From assembly GCF_011057975.1 (NCBI RefSeq), contig NZ_CP049109.1, positions 1,333,001-1,397,000 on the forward strand: DNA of 64,000 nt. Direction: 5' to 3'. Shown here in pieces: positions 34,154 to 42,780 of the stretch. Below the pieces are notes generated by a model, which was given only the letters and a program-made list of their open reading frames with translations, was not told where the DNA came from and made no database searches. This DNA comes from Sphingosinithalassobacter tenebrarum (GTDB lineage: Bacteria > Pseudomonadota > Alphaproteobacteria > Sphingomonadales > Sphingomonadaceae). How positions within the stretch are numbered: position 1 is the stretch's first letter; each line of letters starts with the position of its first letter. The position numbers were made by a program, and so were the translations under genes.

Positions 34154-35110
34154 GTGGCGCTGGGCGGTTCCTATGATCTGACTGGCAAACGGGTTTTCGT
34201 CGCCGGTCATCGCGGTATGGTTGGCTCCGCTATCTGTCGGCGCCTCGCGCAGGAAAGCTGCGAGGTGCTGACTGCCGGCCGGAATGTCGTGAACCTGATC
34301 GATCAGGCAGGAACGCGCGAATGGTTTGCCCGCGAAAAGCCGGATGCAGTGTTCGTCGCCGCGGCCAAGGTGGGTGGAATCCTTGCGAATGATAGCTATC
34401 CGGCGGATTTTCTCTACGACAATCTGATGATCGAGGCGAACGTCATCGAGGCGGCGCATGCCAATGACGTGGAGAAGCTGCTGTTCCTCGGATCGAGCTG
34501 CATCTATCCGAAATTCGCCGATCAGCCGATCGTCGAGGATGCGCTGCTGACCGGTCCGCTCGAACCGACCAATGAATGGTATGCGATCGCGAAGATCGCC
34601 GGCATCAAACTGTGTCAGGCCTATCGCCGCCAGCATGGTCGCGATTTCATTTCCGCGATGCCGACCAATCTGTACGGGCCGGGCGACAATTTCGACCTTG
34701 CCAGCAGCCATGTCTTGCCGGCGCTGATTCGCAAGGCGCATGAAGCGAAGGTTTCGGGCGCCGAAAGCATCGAAATATGGGGTACGGGAACGCCGCGTCG
34801 GGAATTCCTGCACGTTGACGACCTTGCCGACGCCTGTGTCTTCCTGATGAAGGAATATTCGGGCGATCAGCACGTCAATGCCGGCTCGGGCGAGGATATC
34901 GCTATCATCGACCTGGTAAAGCTGGTCTGCGAAGTTGTTGGTTTCGAGGGAGATATCCGCAAGGACCTTTCCAAGCCGGACGGCACGCCGCGCAAGTTGA
35001 TGTCGGGGGAGAAGCTGGCCGCGATGGGGTGGCGGCCGCGCATCGGGCTTCGCGACGGCGTCGAGGCAGTCTACGAATTTTTCCAAGAGAATCATCTGGA
35101 TCCGGCTTAG
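34154..35110 (+). CDS. fcl: GDP-L-fucose synthase
   Basis: This 318-residue epimerase/reductase completes GDP-L-fucose. Motifs are [43 protein letters not shown] (Tyr-Lys pair) and [15 protein letters not shown] 34154 follows gmd by three bases. Together gmd and fcl show that L-fucose (or a derivative) is part of the polysaccharide made here. Confidence 0.96.
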   Translation: MALGGSYDLTGKRVFVAGHRGMVGSAICRRLAQESCEVLTAGRNVVNLIDQAGTREWFAREKPDAVFVAAAKVGGILANDSYPADFLYDNLMIEANVIEAAHANDVEKLLFLGSSCIYPKFADQPIVEDALLTGPLEPTNEWYAIAKIAGIKLCQAYRRQHGRDFISAMPTNLYGPGDNFDLASSHVLPALIRKAHEAKVSGAESIEIWGTGTPRREFLHVDDLADACVFLMKEYSGDQHVNAGSGEDIAIIDLVKLVCEVVGFEGDIRKDLSKPDGTPRKLMSGEKLAAMGWRPRIGLRDGVEAVYEFFQENHLDPA

Positions 35111-35113
35111 CCA

Positions 35114-36337
35114 GTGGCGACGATTCTCATATTGGGGCTTAACTACGCGCCCGAGCCTGTCGGTATCGGTCCGTATACCGCCGGAATGGCGCAGGCGCTG
35201 GCGGCAGCGGGCCATCGCGTCACCGTGGTCTGTGCAAAGCCTTATTACCCGAAGTGGGAAACCGATCCGGCCTTTGTCGGCGGCGGTGTGAAGCACTCTG
35301 TCGAGGACGGCGTGAGGGTGGTCCGACTGCCGATCTACGTTCCCAAGGTGCCTGACGGGAAAAGACGTCTGGCGCATCATCTCAGCTTCGGCTTGCGCGC
35401 GCAAATCGCGCTGTTGTCGGAAGCGCGCAGGAACCGGCCCAATCTGGTGATCACCATCGCTCCGTCGCTGATCGCAACGGTGGCCGCGCGAACCGTTGCG
35501 CGCTTGTTCAAGGCGAAACTTTGGCTGCACATCCAGGATTTCGAAGTGGAAGCCGCTTTCGCAACCGGATTGTTGAAGGGAGAGGGCGCGCTTGCAAGCG
35601 TGGCGCGCGCCTTCGAATCCTGGTCGATGCAGGCCGACCGGGTCAGCACCATATCGCCCCAGATGTGCGCGAAGCTCCGCGAACTCGGGGTCCCGGAGGC
35701 GCGGATCATCGAATTTCGCAACTGGGCCAATATCGATGAGATAGAGCCGTTGAAACGGCCATCGCCCTATCGCGAGGAATGGGGGATCACACGCCCCCAT
35801 GTGGCGCTTTATTCGGGGAATATCGCCAACAAGCAGGGTATCGAGATCGTGGTCGAAGCGGCGCGCATGCTACGGCACCGCAAGGACCTGACCTTTGTGG
35901 TGTGCGGCAACGGACCGAATCGTGCGCAACTGCTCGATAGCTCAGCGGACCTCGACAATATTGAGTTTCGCGATCTTCAGCCGCGCGAGCGATTGTCGGA
36001 GCTGCTTGGCATGGCCAGCGTCCATCTGTTGCCCCAGATCGCCGGCGCGGCGGATCTGGTGCTTCCCTCAAAGCTTACCAATATGCTCGCATCGGGCCGC
36101 CCCGTGGCAGCAACGGCTTTGCCGGGGACCGGGTTGGCGACGGAAGTCGAAGGCTGCGGCATTCTCACCGAACCGGGCAATGCGGAAGCATTTGCCGGCG
36201 CCATCGAGCAACTGATCGATGACGATGAACTGCGCGACAGGTTCGGCCAAGTCGCGCGCGCGCGCGCCGAGGAACGGTGGAGCCGCGGCAAGATTCTGGA
36301 ACGGTTCGAAGAACAGCTGCGCGGGATTGACGCCTAG
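35114..36337 (+). CDS. Glycosyltransferase family 4, WcaI-like
   Basis: This 407-residue GT-B enzyme starts at GTG 35114, three bases after fcl. It begins LILGLNYAPEPVGIGPYTAGMA, which closely matches colanic acid fucosyltransferase WcaI. The C-terminal donor site includes YSGNIANKQGIEIVVEAA and LPSKLTNMLASGRPVAA. Position straight after gmd-fcl supports a fucosyltransferase role, inferred from context and family likeness. Confidence 0.88.
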   Translation: MATILILGLNYAPEPVGIGPYTAGMAQALAAAGHRVTVVCAKPYYPKWETDPAFVGGGVKHSVEDGVRVVRLPIYVPKVPDGKRRLAHHLSFGLRAQIALLSEARRNRPNLVITIAPSLIATVAARTVARLFKAKLWLHIQDFEVEAAFATGLLKGEGALASVARAFESWSMQADRVSTISPQMCAKLRELGVPEARIIEFRNWANIDEIEPLKRPSPYREEWGITRPHVALYSGNIANKQGIEIVVEAARMLRHRKDLTFVVCGNGPNRAQLLDSSADLDNIEFRDLQPRERLSELLGMASVHLLPQIAGAADLVLPSKLTNMLASGRPVAATALPGTGLATEVEGCGILTEPGNAEAFAGAIEQLIDDDELRDRFGQVARARAEERWSRGKILERFEEQLRGIDA

Positions 36338-36442
36338 CGGCCCATCGCCTAATGTTCTTTTTTTGTTCTGTCCTACACGATGTCGGATGCGTATTGCATG
36401 TCGCGACTCGGGCCATCCCGGTCCGGGCGATTGGAGGTGCAT

Positions 36443-36781
36443 ATGTCCTATCCGATACTCGCTCCCGCCGGGTATGTTCCGCAGAGCGCGATTGCCTTTT
36501 CTGAAGATTCCGATGCTGTCGGCGTCGCAGTCGATACGCCGCTGCCGGTAAGCGAACCCTCGTTCCGCGGCGCACGGGCGATCAGCGTGGATTCGCCCTT
36601 CGCCGCGGGACGTGGGGTTGCCATCGTTGCCGACGCCACCGGCGAGCTGACGCTTCGTTTTGCGGACGAAAGCACGATCGTGCTGCCGGTCTCGCCGGGG
36701 CTGACCATTCTGCCCTTCGCCGCAGTCGAGATTCCGAGCAGCGGGACTACGGTTCCGGCCAATTTCTGGGCCCTGGACTGA
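36443..36781 (+). CDS. Small beta-rich protein of unknown function
   Basis: The 112-residue protein starts at ATG 36443 after a good TTGGAGG site. It is rich in Val, Ala, Ser and Pro with alternating hydrophobic residues, suggesting an all-beta domain (for example GVAIVADATGELTLRFAD). It has no signal peptide, cysteines or known motif. The next gene, an SGNH hydrolase, follows after 12 bases with its own strong ribosome site, and both end at one terminator. It resembles small phage structural proteins in character, but I cannot assign it. Confidence 0.75.
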   Translation: MSYPILAPAGYVPQSAIAFSEDSDAVGVAVDTPLPVSEPSFRGARAISVDSPFAAGRGVAIVADATGELTLRFADESTIVLPVSPGLTILPFAAVEIPSSGTTVPANFWALD

Positions 36782-36793
36782 GGAGAGGCGATC

Positions 36794-38206
36794 ATGCTTG
36801 CGACAATTGCTCCCGCCGCCAGTCCGGTGCGCGTTTCCCGTCATGCCCGGCTTGCGCGGCTGCGTTCGGCCGCCGCGCGTGCAGCGATCGTGAATCCCCG
36901 TGATTCAAGCCTGTACGCGGATCCCGTGGTGGTTACCGACAATGGGACCGCAAACCCGCACGGCCAAACGCCGTTTCTGTGCAACAAGAGCAGCCTCGGC
37001 ATCTGGCATGTCACCGGAGGCGTCTATGGCGACAATGCCAGCGGTTCGGCCATTCGCTCGGGGTGGGTCGATGTCGGCCGCACCTATGCATCGGAAGTCA
37101 ATTCCTATGGTCGCTGGGAGGCTATGGCCGACAGCCGATACCTTGCCGTGCGTTTGTTGCCGTCGAACAAGGCCTATCGGTTTCTGGTCGACGGCCGCTA
37201 CATTTCGCTTACCGGCACCCGGTTGAGCGTAACCTCTGGGACCGAAAACCAATATGTGACGCTCGACTTCGGGACGCGAAGGGTGCGCCGCGTCGCGATA
37301 GAAGCGAGTCACCTGTCCGGCCTCGCCGGCGCATATGTGGAAGAAGGTGCGCGCATGTGGCCGGTCGAAATGTCCAGTATCGTGCACGGCGTGTTTCTGG
37401 GCGACAGCTATGTCTGGGGTGCCGGGCTGACATTGCAGGCCGACAGCGTCGCCGTTCAGATGGGGGACCGTCTCGGCATCGCGATCCAGGCCAGCGGTTC
37501 GGGCGGCACCGGGTGGAATCACTCCAATCCGGCGCTGTATCGCTTCGACCAGCGCATTGCTTCAGGCGATCTCGGCCTCAGCTATTTCGAACCCGAAGTC
37601 ATTTTCCTCATGGCCTCGGTGAACGACCGGTCCAGTGACGCGCCGACCGTGACGGCAAATGCATTGGCCGGTCTTAAAGAAGCGCGTCGCCGGTATCCCG
37701 AGGTGCCGATCGTTGTGTTCGGCGCGATGCCCATTCCCAAGGGGCCGGTGAGCGGCACGCCATCAATCTCCTCGACGGAAGAAGCCGTGAAGGCCGCAGT
37801 CGCGGAATTCAGCGATCCGTTGTGCCGGTTTGTCCCTGTCACCACGGATGCACAGGGGGAATGGTCCACGGGCCGCGGTTCGGCGCTCAACTTCACCGCG
37901 CCGCTGAGCGATGCGACGAACGCGACGCTGGAGAGCAACTGGAGCCAGGACACCAGTACGACTTCGTACACCATCCTCTTCTCCGACGGTTCGACGCGGT
38001 TGGGTAATTTCACCAACGGCAGCGCGGCTGTCAGCTGGAGCGGGCCGGTGACTGCCGACGCCACGGCGATGGTGCGTCAGACGGAAGGCAATAGCCGCTA
38101 CCTCTTCACCGCGGACTGGACACACCTCAACGAATATGGCGCCGGCTATGTCGGTGAACGCTATGCGCGCGCCGCTCTGTCCGCACTGGAGGACATGCTG
38201 GATTGA
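36794..38206 (+). CDS. SGNH/GDSL hydrolase with inserted beta domain
   Basis: The protein has 470 residues. After about 200 residues of mainly beta structure, the SGNH core starts with FLGDSYVWG (Ser205), a Gly block near 236 (SGSGGTGW), Asn277 in MASVNDR, and Asp441/His444 in DWTHLNEYGAGY. All four SGNH blocks are therefore present. Between blocks III and V lies an insert of about 75 residues rich in Ser and Thr. There is no obvious signal peptide. SGNH enzymes commonly add or remove O-acyl groups on glycans, so an O-deacylase or acyltransferase of the EPS is likely. Start ATG 36794 follows GAGGAGAGG. Confidence 0.85.
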   Translation: MLATIAPAASPVRVSRHARLARLRSAAARAAIVNPRDSSLYADPVVVTDNGTANPHGQTPFLCNKSSLGIWHVTGGVYGDNASGSAIRSGWVDVGRTYASEVNSYGRWEAMADSRYLAVRLLPSNKAYRFLVDGRYISLTGTRLSVTSGTENQYVTLDFGTRRVRRVAIEASHLSGLAGAYVEEGARMWPVEMSSIVHGVFLGDSYVWGAGLTLQADSVAVQMGDRLGIAIQASGSGGTGWNHSNPALYRFDQRIASGDLGLSYFEPEVIFLMASVNDRSSDAPTVTANALAGLKEARRRYPEVPIVVFGAMPIPKGPVSGTPSISSTEEAVKAAVAEFSDPLCRFVPVTTDAQGEWSTGRGSALNFTAPLSDATNATLESNWSQDTSTTSYTILFSDGSTRLGNFTNGSAAVSWSGPVTADATAMVRQTEGNSRYLFTADWTHLNEYGAGYVGERYARAALSALEDMLD

Positions 38207-38216
38207 GCGCCAAGCA

Positions 38217-38249
38217 TGCGGCATGGCTGGGTTTCCGGGCCATGCCGCA
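38217..38249 (+). terminator. Terminator hairpin after the SGNH gene
   Basis: A perfect 11-bp stem (TGCGGCATGGC with GCCATGCCGCA) around an 11-base loop starts 11 bases after the stop. No T-run follows. It separates the gmd-to-SGNH block from the glycosyltransferase genes. Confidence 0.6.
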
Positions 38250-38470
38250 CTGCAAAAACGGCTTCATGTCGGACCGGTTTCCAGCTAGACAAACGGCTGC
38301 AAGCGATTCCCCGCGAAGCGAACCTCGGCTGTCCTCGTCGACTGAATTTACCGTGGCCCGAACGAACGAATTGCACCAGGCGATGGGGATCGTTGGCGCC
38401 GACTGAAAGTCCCGAATTGCCGTAGGGGACGGCTTTCCGGTCTTCCAGAGGGGACGTTAGAAGGGGTGTT

Positions 38471-39631
38471 ATGAAAAAGCGAGTGGCTATCGTCTATCAT
38501 AATTGGCCGCACTATCGTACAGCAGTAGGAAGGGCGCTCGATAGAAGCGAAAAGTACAGTTATACTTTTTTCGCCGACACTCGCGGTATCGAAGGGATCA
38601 AGGTTTCGGACCCGTCGGAGTTTCGTGATTTCCGGGACTCTCCCTATCGCTTCTACTGGAAATTCATGTGGCAGCCGAGAGCACTTGCTCCGGCACTATC
38701 GGGGTATGATGCGGTAATTTATCACTGCGACCCGAAGTTCGTTATGTCGTGGGTCGGCTCGATCATTGCCCGGATCAAGGGAACCAAGGTCCTTTTCTGG
38801 GGGCATGGCTGGTTGCGCCGGGAGAAGTTCCCGCAGCGCACGATCCGCAACATCTATTACCGGCTTTCCAGCAAGGTCCTCGTCTATGCCGAAAGGGGCA
38901 AGGAGCTGGGCGTCGATGCGGGATTTCCCGCCCGGGACATCGTGACGATCTACAACAGCCTCGACACCGACGAGGCGGAGCGGGTCCTGGGGTTGATCGA
39001 AGCGGGGGAGCTCGACGAACTGCATCCGGCCCGCCTCTTTGACCACCAGGATCGCCCGATCGTCATCTGCACGGCCAGATTGACCAAAGTCTGTCGCTTC
39101 GATCTGCTTCTCAAGGCTGCCAAGATTCTCAAGGACCAGGGGCGGCCGATCAACGTCCTTCTCGTCGGCGATGGCACCGAGCGCGAAGCGCTGGAAGCGC
39201 TTGCGCGCTCCCTGGAGGTCGACGTCCATTTCCACGGCGCGGTCTATGACGAAACCAGGCTCGCTCAGCTGATCTATCGCTCCGATGTCACCGTTTCACC
39301 CGGGAAGATCGGTCTGACCGCGATGCACAGCATGATGTATGGGACGCCGGCTATCACGCATGGCGAGTTTGACAATCAGATGCCGGAATTCGAAGCGATC
39401 GTGCCGGGAGAAACGGGCGCTTTTTTCCGCAGGAACGACGAAGAGGATCTGGCTCGGACCATTGCCGACTGGCTCGACAACGGGGCCGACCGGGAGCAAG
39501 TGCGGGCCGCATGTCGCGAATGCATCGCGACCAAATGGAATCCACAGCGGCAGGTCGAATTGATCGAGGGTGCGTTGGACGCTGTTTTCGGGGATGGGCC
39601 AGAATTGGTTTCCGGTACGCCGGGGCATTGA
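38471..39631 (+). CDS. Glycosyltransferase family 4
   Basis: This 386-residue GT-B enzyme starts at ATG 38471 after AGAAGGGG. The donor-binding half shows VICTARLTKVCRFDLLLKAAKIL and VLLVGDGTEREALEAL; the usual EGFG loop is replaced by KIGLTAMHSMMYGTPAITH. The N-terminus (IVYHNWPHYRTAVGRAL) is typical of capsule GT4 enzymes. It opens the second half of the assembly locus. Specificity is unknown. Confidence 0.88.
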   Translation: MKKRVAIVYHNWPHYRTAVGRALDRSEKYSYTFFADTRGIEGIKVSDPSEFRDFRDSPYRFYWKFMWQPRALAPALSGYDAVIYHCDPKFVMSWVGSIIARIKGTKVLFWGHGWLRREKFPQRTIRNIYYRLSSKVLVYAERGKELGVDAGFPARDIVTIYNSLDTDEAERVLGLIEAGELDELHPARLFDHQDRPIVICTARLTKVCRFDLLLKAAKILKDQGRPINVLLVGDGTEREALEALARSLEVDVHFHGAVYDETRLAQLIYRSDVTVSPGKIGLTAMHSMMYGTPAITHGEFDNQMPEFEAIVPGETGAFFRRNDEEDLARTIADWLDNGADREQVRAACRECIATKWNPQRQVELIEGALDAVFGDGPELVSGTPGH

Positions 39632-39763
39632 GCGGTGCGGGTGAGCATCGCATGCCGGCGACATGTGGCATCCCGCGTCGCCGCAGTGTCGATTTTCGCT
39701 GCGCCCGCGATTTTGCACAGGCGGTGCGACCGTGGCGGCCGTTGTAGCTAGGGGGAGCGGGCG

Positions 39764-40726
39764 GTGGAAGAGACGGCGATTTCAACGCGCAGGTCGGGTG
39801 TCGAAGCCGGCAAGTCGAGCTCGATTTGCACGGTCATTCTGACATTTAACGAGGAAATCCACATCGCGCGTTCGATCGAGAGCGCATGGCTGGTTTCCGA
39901 CGATATCCTTGTGGTCGATTCGTTTTCCACGGATCGCACCGTGGAGATCGCCAGGGCAAAGGGCGCGCGCGTAATTCAGAATGCGTTCGTCAACCATTCC
40001 CGGCAATTCAATTTCGGCCTCGAGGCGGGCAACATCAGCGCGTCATGGATTTTGAGGCTCGACGCGGACGAATATATCGGGCCGGATCTCGCGGCCCGGA
40101 TCAATTCGGATCTGTCGGGGATGCCGGATGACGTTGCCGGTATAGCGTTCAACCGCCGGCACATTTTCATGGATCGCTGGGTACGGCATGGCGGCCGATA
40201 CCCGCTCTATCTCGTTCGCCTCTGGCGAAACGGCCAAGGTCGGGTCGAAGACCGCTGGATGGACGAACATGTCCTGATTCATGGTGGGCGGACGATCAAG
40301 ATGGAAGGCGAGTTCGCCGATGCTTCCCAGCGCGATCTCGCCTTTTTCGTCAAAAAGCATGATGGGTATGCGGCGCGCGAAGCGATCGAGGTGCTCAATC
40401 GGCGCCATGACCTGTTTGAAAAGCCGCCGCAGCTTTCCGCGAAGAACAACGGCTGGCAGGCAAGCTTCAAGCGATTGCTCAAAGAGCGTTTTTACAACCA
40501 GTTGCCCCTTGGTATGGGACCGCTGTCATATTTCCTCTATCGCTATTTTCTCCAGTTCGGATTCCTGGATGGGAAATCCGGTCTGATCTACCATTTTCTC
40601 CAGGGATTCTGGTACCGGTTTCTGGTCGAGGCGAAGGCATATGAATTCGAAAGGGCGATCGCGGATTGTGAAAGTCGCGAAGAGAAGTTGGAGGTCCTGA
40701 GAAGTGTCTCGGGCCTCAAGTTGTGA
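39764..40726 (+). CDS. Glycosyltransferase family 2, WaaE/KdtX-like
   Basis: This 320-residue GT-A enzyme has CTVILTFNEEIHIARSIES, DDILVVDSFSTDRT and the metal-binding LRLDADEYI, followed by NRRHIFMDRW, features of the WaaE-like beta-glucosyltransferase branch. GTG 39764 follows GGGGGAGCGGGCG. The product is cytoplasmic with a membrane-associating C-terminus. It is probably coupled to the acyltransferase gene 13 bases later. Confidence 0.88.
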   Translation: MEETAISTRRSGVEAGKSSSICTVILTFNEEIHIARSIESAWLVSDDILVVDSFSTDRTVEIARAKGARVIQNAFVNHSRQFNFGLEAGNISASWILRLDADEYIGPDLAARINSDLSGMPDDVAGIAFNRRHIFMDRWVRHGGRYPLYLVRLWRNGQGRVEDRWMDEHVLIHGGRTIKMEGEFADASQRDLAFFVKKHDGYAAREAIEVLNRRHDLFEKPPQLSAKNNGWQASFKRLLKERFYNQLPLGMGPLSYFLYRYFLQFGFLDGKSGLIYHFLQGFWYRFLVEAKAYEFERAIADCESREEKLEVLRSVSGLKL

Positions 40727-40739
40727 AAAGGGTTCGACG

Positions 40740-41324
40740 ATGCAGGACGGCCGGCTTCTGGATGCGCGCGAAAGCGGCTCGCGCACCGGTGGGGCTAGTT
40801 TCAGCCTAGGGGTTCGGCTCCGTCGGATTCTCTTTTCGGTTTGCTGGCTGGCGTTCGCGCGCTGGACGCCGCCGCAAGCGCGTGGGTGGCGCCGTATATT
40901 GCTCAATCTGTTCGGAGCCAATGTCGCCAGGACCGCCAACGTCTATAGCAGCGCGAAGATCTGGTATCCGCCGAATCTGAGCATGTCGGAATTTTCGACG
41001 CTGGGTCCGCGCGTTCGGTGCTACAATCAGGCGGCCATTCACATCGGACCTTATGCGATCGTCTCCCAGGACGCCTCCCTCTGCGCCGGTACGCATGACT
41101 ATGAGGATGAGCATTTTCAGCTCATCGTGCGGCCTATTACCATTGGCAAGGGAGCCTGGATCGCCGCCGAAGCGTTTGTCGGACCTGGCGTGACCGTCGG
41201 CGATCACGCGGTCCTGGGCGCTCGCGCGGTCGCGATGAAAAATCTAGAAGAGGCTGTTGTTTATTCTGGAAATCCGGCAAGGATGATAAAAATGCGCGAG
41301 ACGATTTTCAACGCGGCACGGTGA
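40740..41324 (+). CDS. WcaF-like hexapeptide-repeat O-acyltransferase
   Basis: This protein of 194 residues starts at ATG 40740; GTG 40704 is also in frame. The C-terminal half is a left-handed beta-helix with hexapeptide repeats and the family motif LCAGTHDYEDEHFQLIVRPI, then WIAAEAFVGPGVTVGDHAVLGARAV and SGNPARMI. This matches WcaF/WcaB-type acetyltransferases, which O-acetylate sugars from acetyl-CoA. It probably adds the acetyl decoration of the repeat unit. Confidence 0.88.
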   Translation: MQDGRLLDARESGSRTGGASFSLGVRLRRILFSVCWLAFARWTPPQARGWRRILLNLFGANVARTANVYSSAKIWYPPNLSMSEFSTLGPRVRCYNQAAIHIGPYAIVSQDASLCAGTHDYEDEHFQLIVRPITIGKGAWIAAEAFVGPGVTVGDHAVLGARAVAMKNLEEAVVYSGNPARMIKMRETIFNAAR

Positions 41325-41370
41325 TTGACGTGCCACTTGGGAATGGCGCTGAGAATGTGCAGAGGACATC

Positions 41371-42672
41371 GTGGCAGTACTTTTCTGGTTCTTCTATATC
41401 GCTGCATTTTCAGCGAACCTGTATGTTATATCCACAATTAACATAAGAAATATTGATCTGATCGATGGTGTTATTATCGGTCAGATGTATTTCATCATGA
41501 TTCCCTTGGCGTTTATTTTGGGCATGGGAGAGCTGGAAGCCGCTGACATCGGCCTCACCTATCTGCCCTATCAAGATACGGAAACGACGCTGCTTCTTTT
41601 GATCGGGGGCTTTCTTTTCCCTTCGATGCGCTTCGTGGTGCGCCGTACCGATACGTCTCGGCCGGATACGACCCAGCCCTATTTCCGGCAAACCGTCATT
41701 CTCCTATTTTTCTTTTTCGCTGTGGTCAGTTTCTTGATGTCGGGGCTGGCCTCGGGCGGACACTGGCAGGGCAATCTTGAAACCGCGCTGAGCGAAAATA
41801 CCGGATTCGTGTATATCAAGCATGCGTCGAATACGCTGCGAACCGTTGTCTTCGGCGTGCTGGTATATAGCTATGCTTCCGGCAGGCTAAGCAAGACGCA
41901 AGTTTTTGCGCTGGGGTTTATTTTCAGTGCGCTGGACCTGTTCCTGACATTCAATCGCATCACGGCGGTTTACTATCTTATTTCGGTAGTTTTGATTCTC
42001 AGGTCGAATATTTCCCGACTGGCCCTTCTGTCTATTACGCTGCCGCTGCTGTCGCTTGTCAGTGTCATCTGGCCGATGTTTCGCGGGCTGGCGACACTGG
42101 GCGGCTATAATCTGAGGTCATTGCAGAACGCGGCCGAGACCGCGCAGTCGCATTCCGATGCGGCAAGCCTGACCAACGGTCTCAACGGCGTTTTCGAATC
42201 GTCGAACATTACGGTTCTCAACTGGATTGTTGAGAATTTCGGGCGGCCTCCCAATGAGTTTCTCGCGGGGGACATGTTCATCCGGGGGCTGACGATTCTA
42301 GTGCCGCGCTCGATCTGGCCGGCAAAACCCGAGGGGTTCGGCGTCCAGCTGGGAGAAGCAATCGCCAACCGGCCCGAACTGGCCCTCAATTCGACGATGT
42401 ACGGGGAGTGTTTCGCAAATTTCGGCTGGGGATGGCCGATCGCGATGTGCGTATATATTCTGATCCTGCATTTCATGTTTCGGGCCGTCGCCGGATCGGC
42501 GCGCGGGGTTCAGGCGATGGGAGCTTTCGTCGGCATCGCGATCTGGCGGTTTGACTCCAGTTTCGCGGTAATTTCCTTCGTCATCGTCGCCGGCATCGCG
42601 CTGGGCCTGCGGCTGCGGACAATGTTGCTTCTTGGGCGTCGTTCCTCTAACCGCCGGGTGGGGGCCCGGTAA
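41371..42672 (+). CDS. Wzy-like oligosaccharide repeat-unit polymerase
   Basis: This 433-residue protein has about ten to eleven membrane helices and starts at GTG 41371 after AGAGGA. It has a long periplasmic loop near residues 250-330 with PRSIWPAKPEGFGVQLGEA and NSTMYGECFANFGWGW, as in repeat-unit polymerases that join Wzx-flipped units. Its base composition is more AT-rich than neighbouring genes, common for Wzy and Wzx. Sequence similarity among Wzy proteins is low, so the call relies on topology and context. Confidence 0.8.
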   Translation: MAVLFWFFYIAAFSANLYVISTINIRNIDLIDGVIIGQMYFIMIPLAFILGMGELEAADIGLTYLPYQDTETTLLLLIGGFLFPSMRFVVRRTDTSRPDTTQPYFRQTVILLFFFFAVVSFLMSGLASGGHWQGNLETALSENTGFVYIKHASNTLRTVVFGVLVYSYASGRLSKTQVFALGFIFSALDLFLTFNRITAVYYLISVVLILRSNISRLALLSITLPLLSLVSVIWPMFRGLATLGGYNLRSLQNAAETAQSHSDAASLTNGLNGVFESSNITVLNWIVENFGRPPNEFLAGDMFIRGLTILVPRSIWPAKPEGFGVQLGEAIANRPELALNSTMYGECFANFGWGWPIAMCVYILILHFMFRAVAGSARGVQAMGAFVGIAIWRFDSSFAVISFVIVAGIALGLRLRTMLLLGRRSSNRRVGAR

Positions 42673-42780
42673 GGCGTATCGGAGGGCGCGCCCCATCCAT
42701 CATGCCGATTTCGCTTGCGCCGGGGGCTGGTTGGCGAGCAGCAAGACGATTGCGACACTGTACCTTTGGGGGGAGGGGCG

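Noticed and set aside
33290-35800. Very long open frame on the minus strand opposite gmd, fcl and the WcaI-like gene
   Set aside because: It lies wholly antisense to three well-supported enzymes, has a His/Arg-rich low-complexity translation and no ribosome site. It arises from the codon bias of the high-GC sense genes.
36338-36442. T-run after the WcaI-like gene as an intrinsic terminator
   Set aside because: Seven T are present near 36358, but no convincing stem precedes them.
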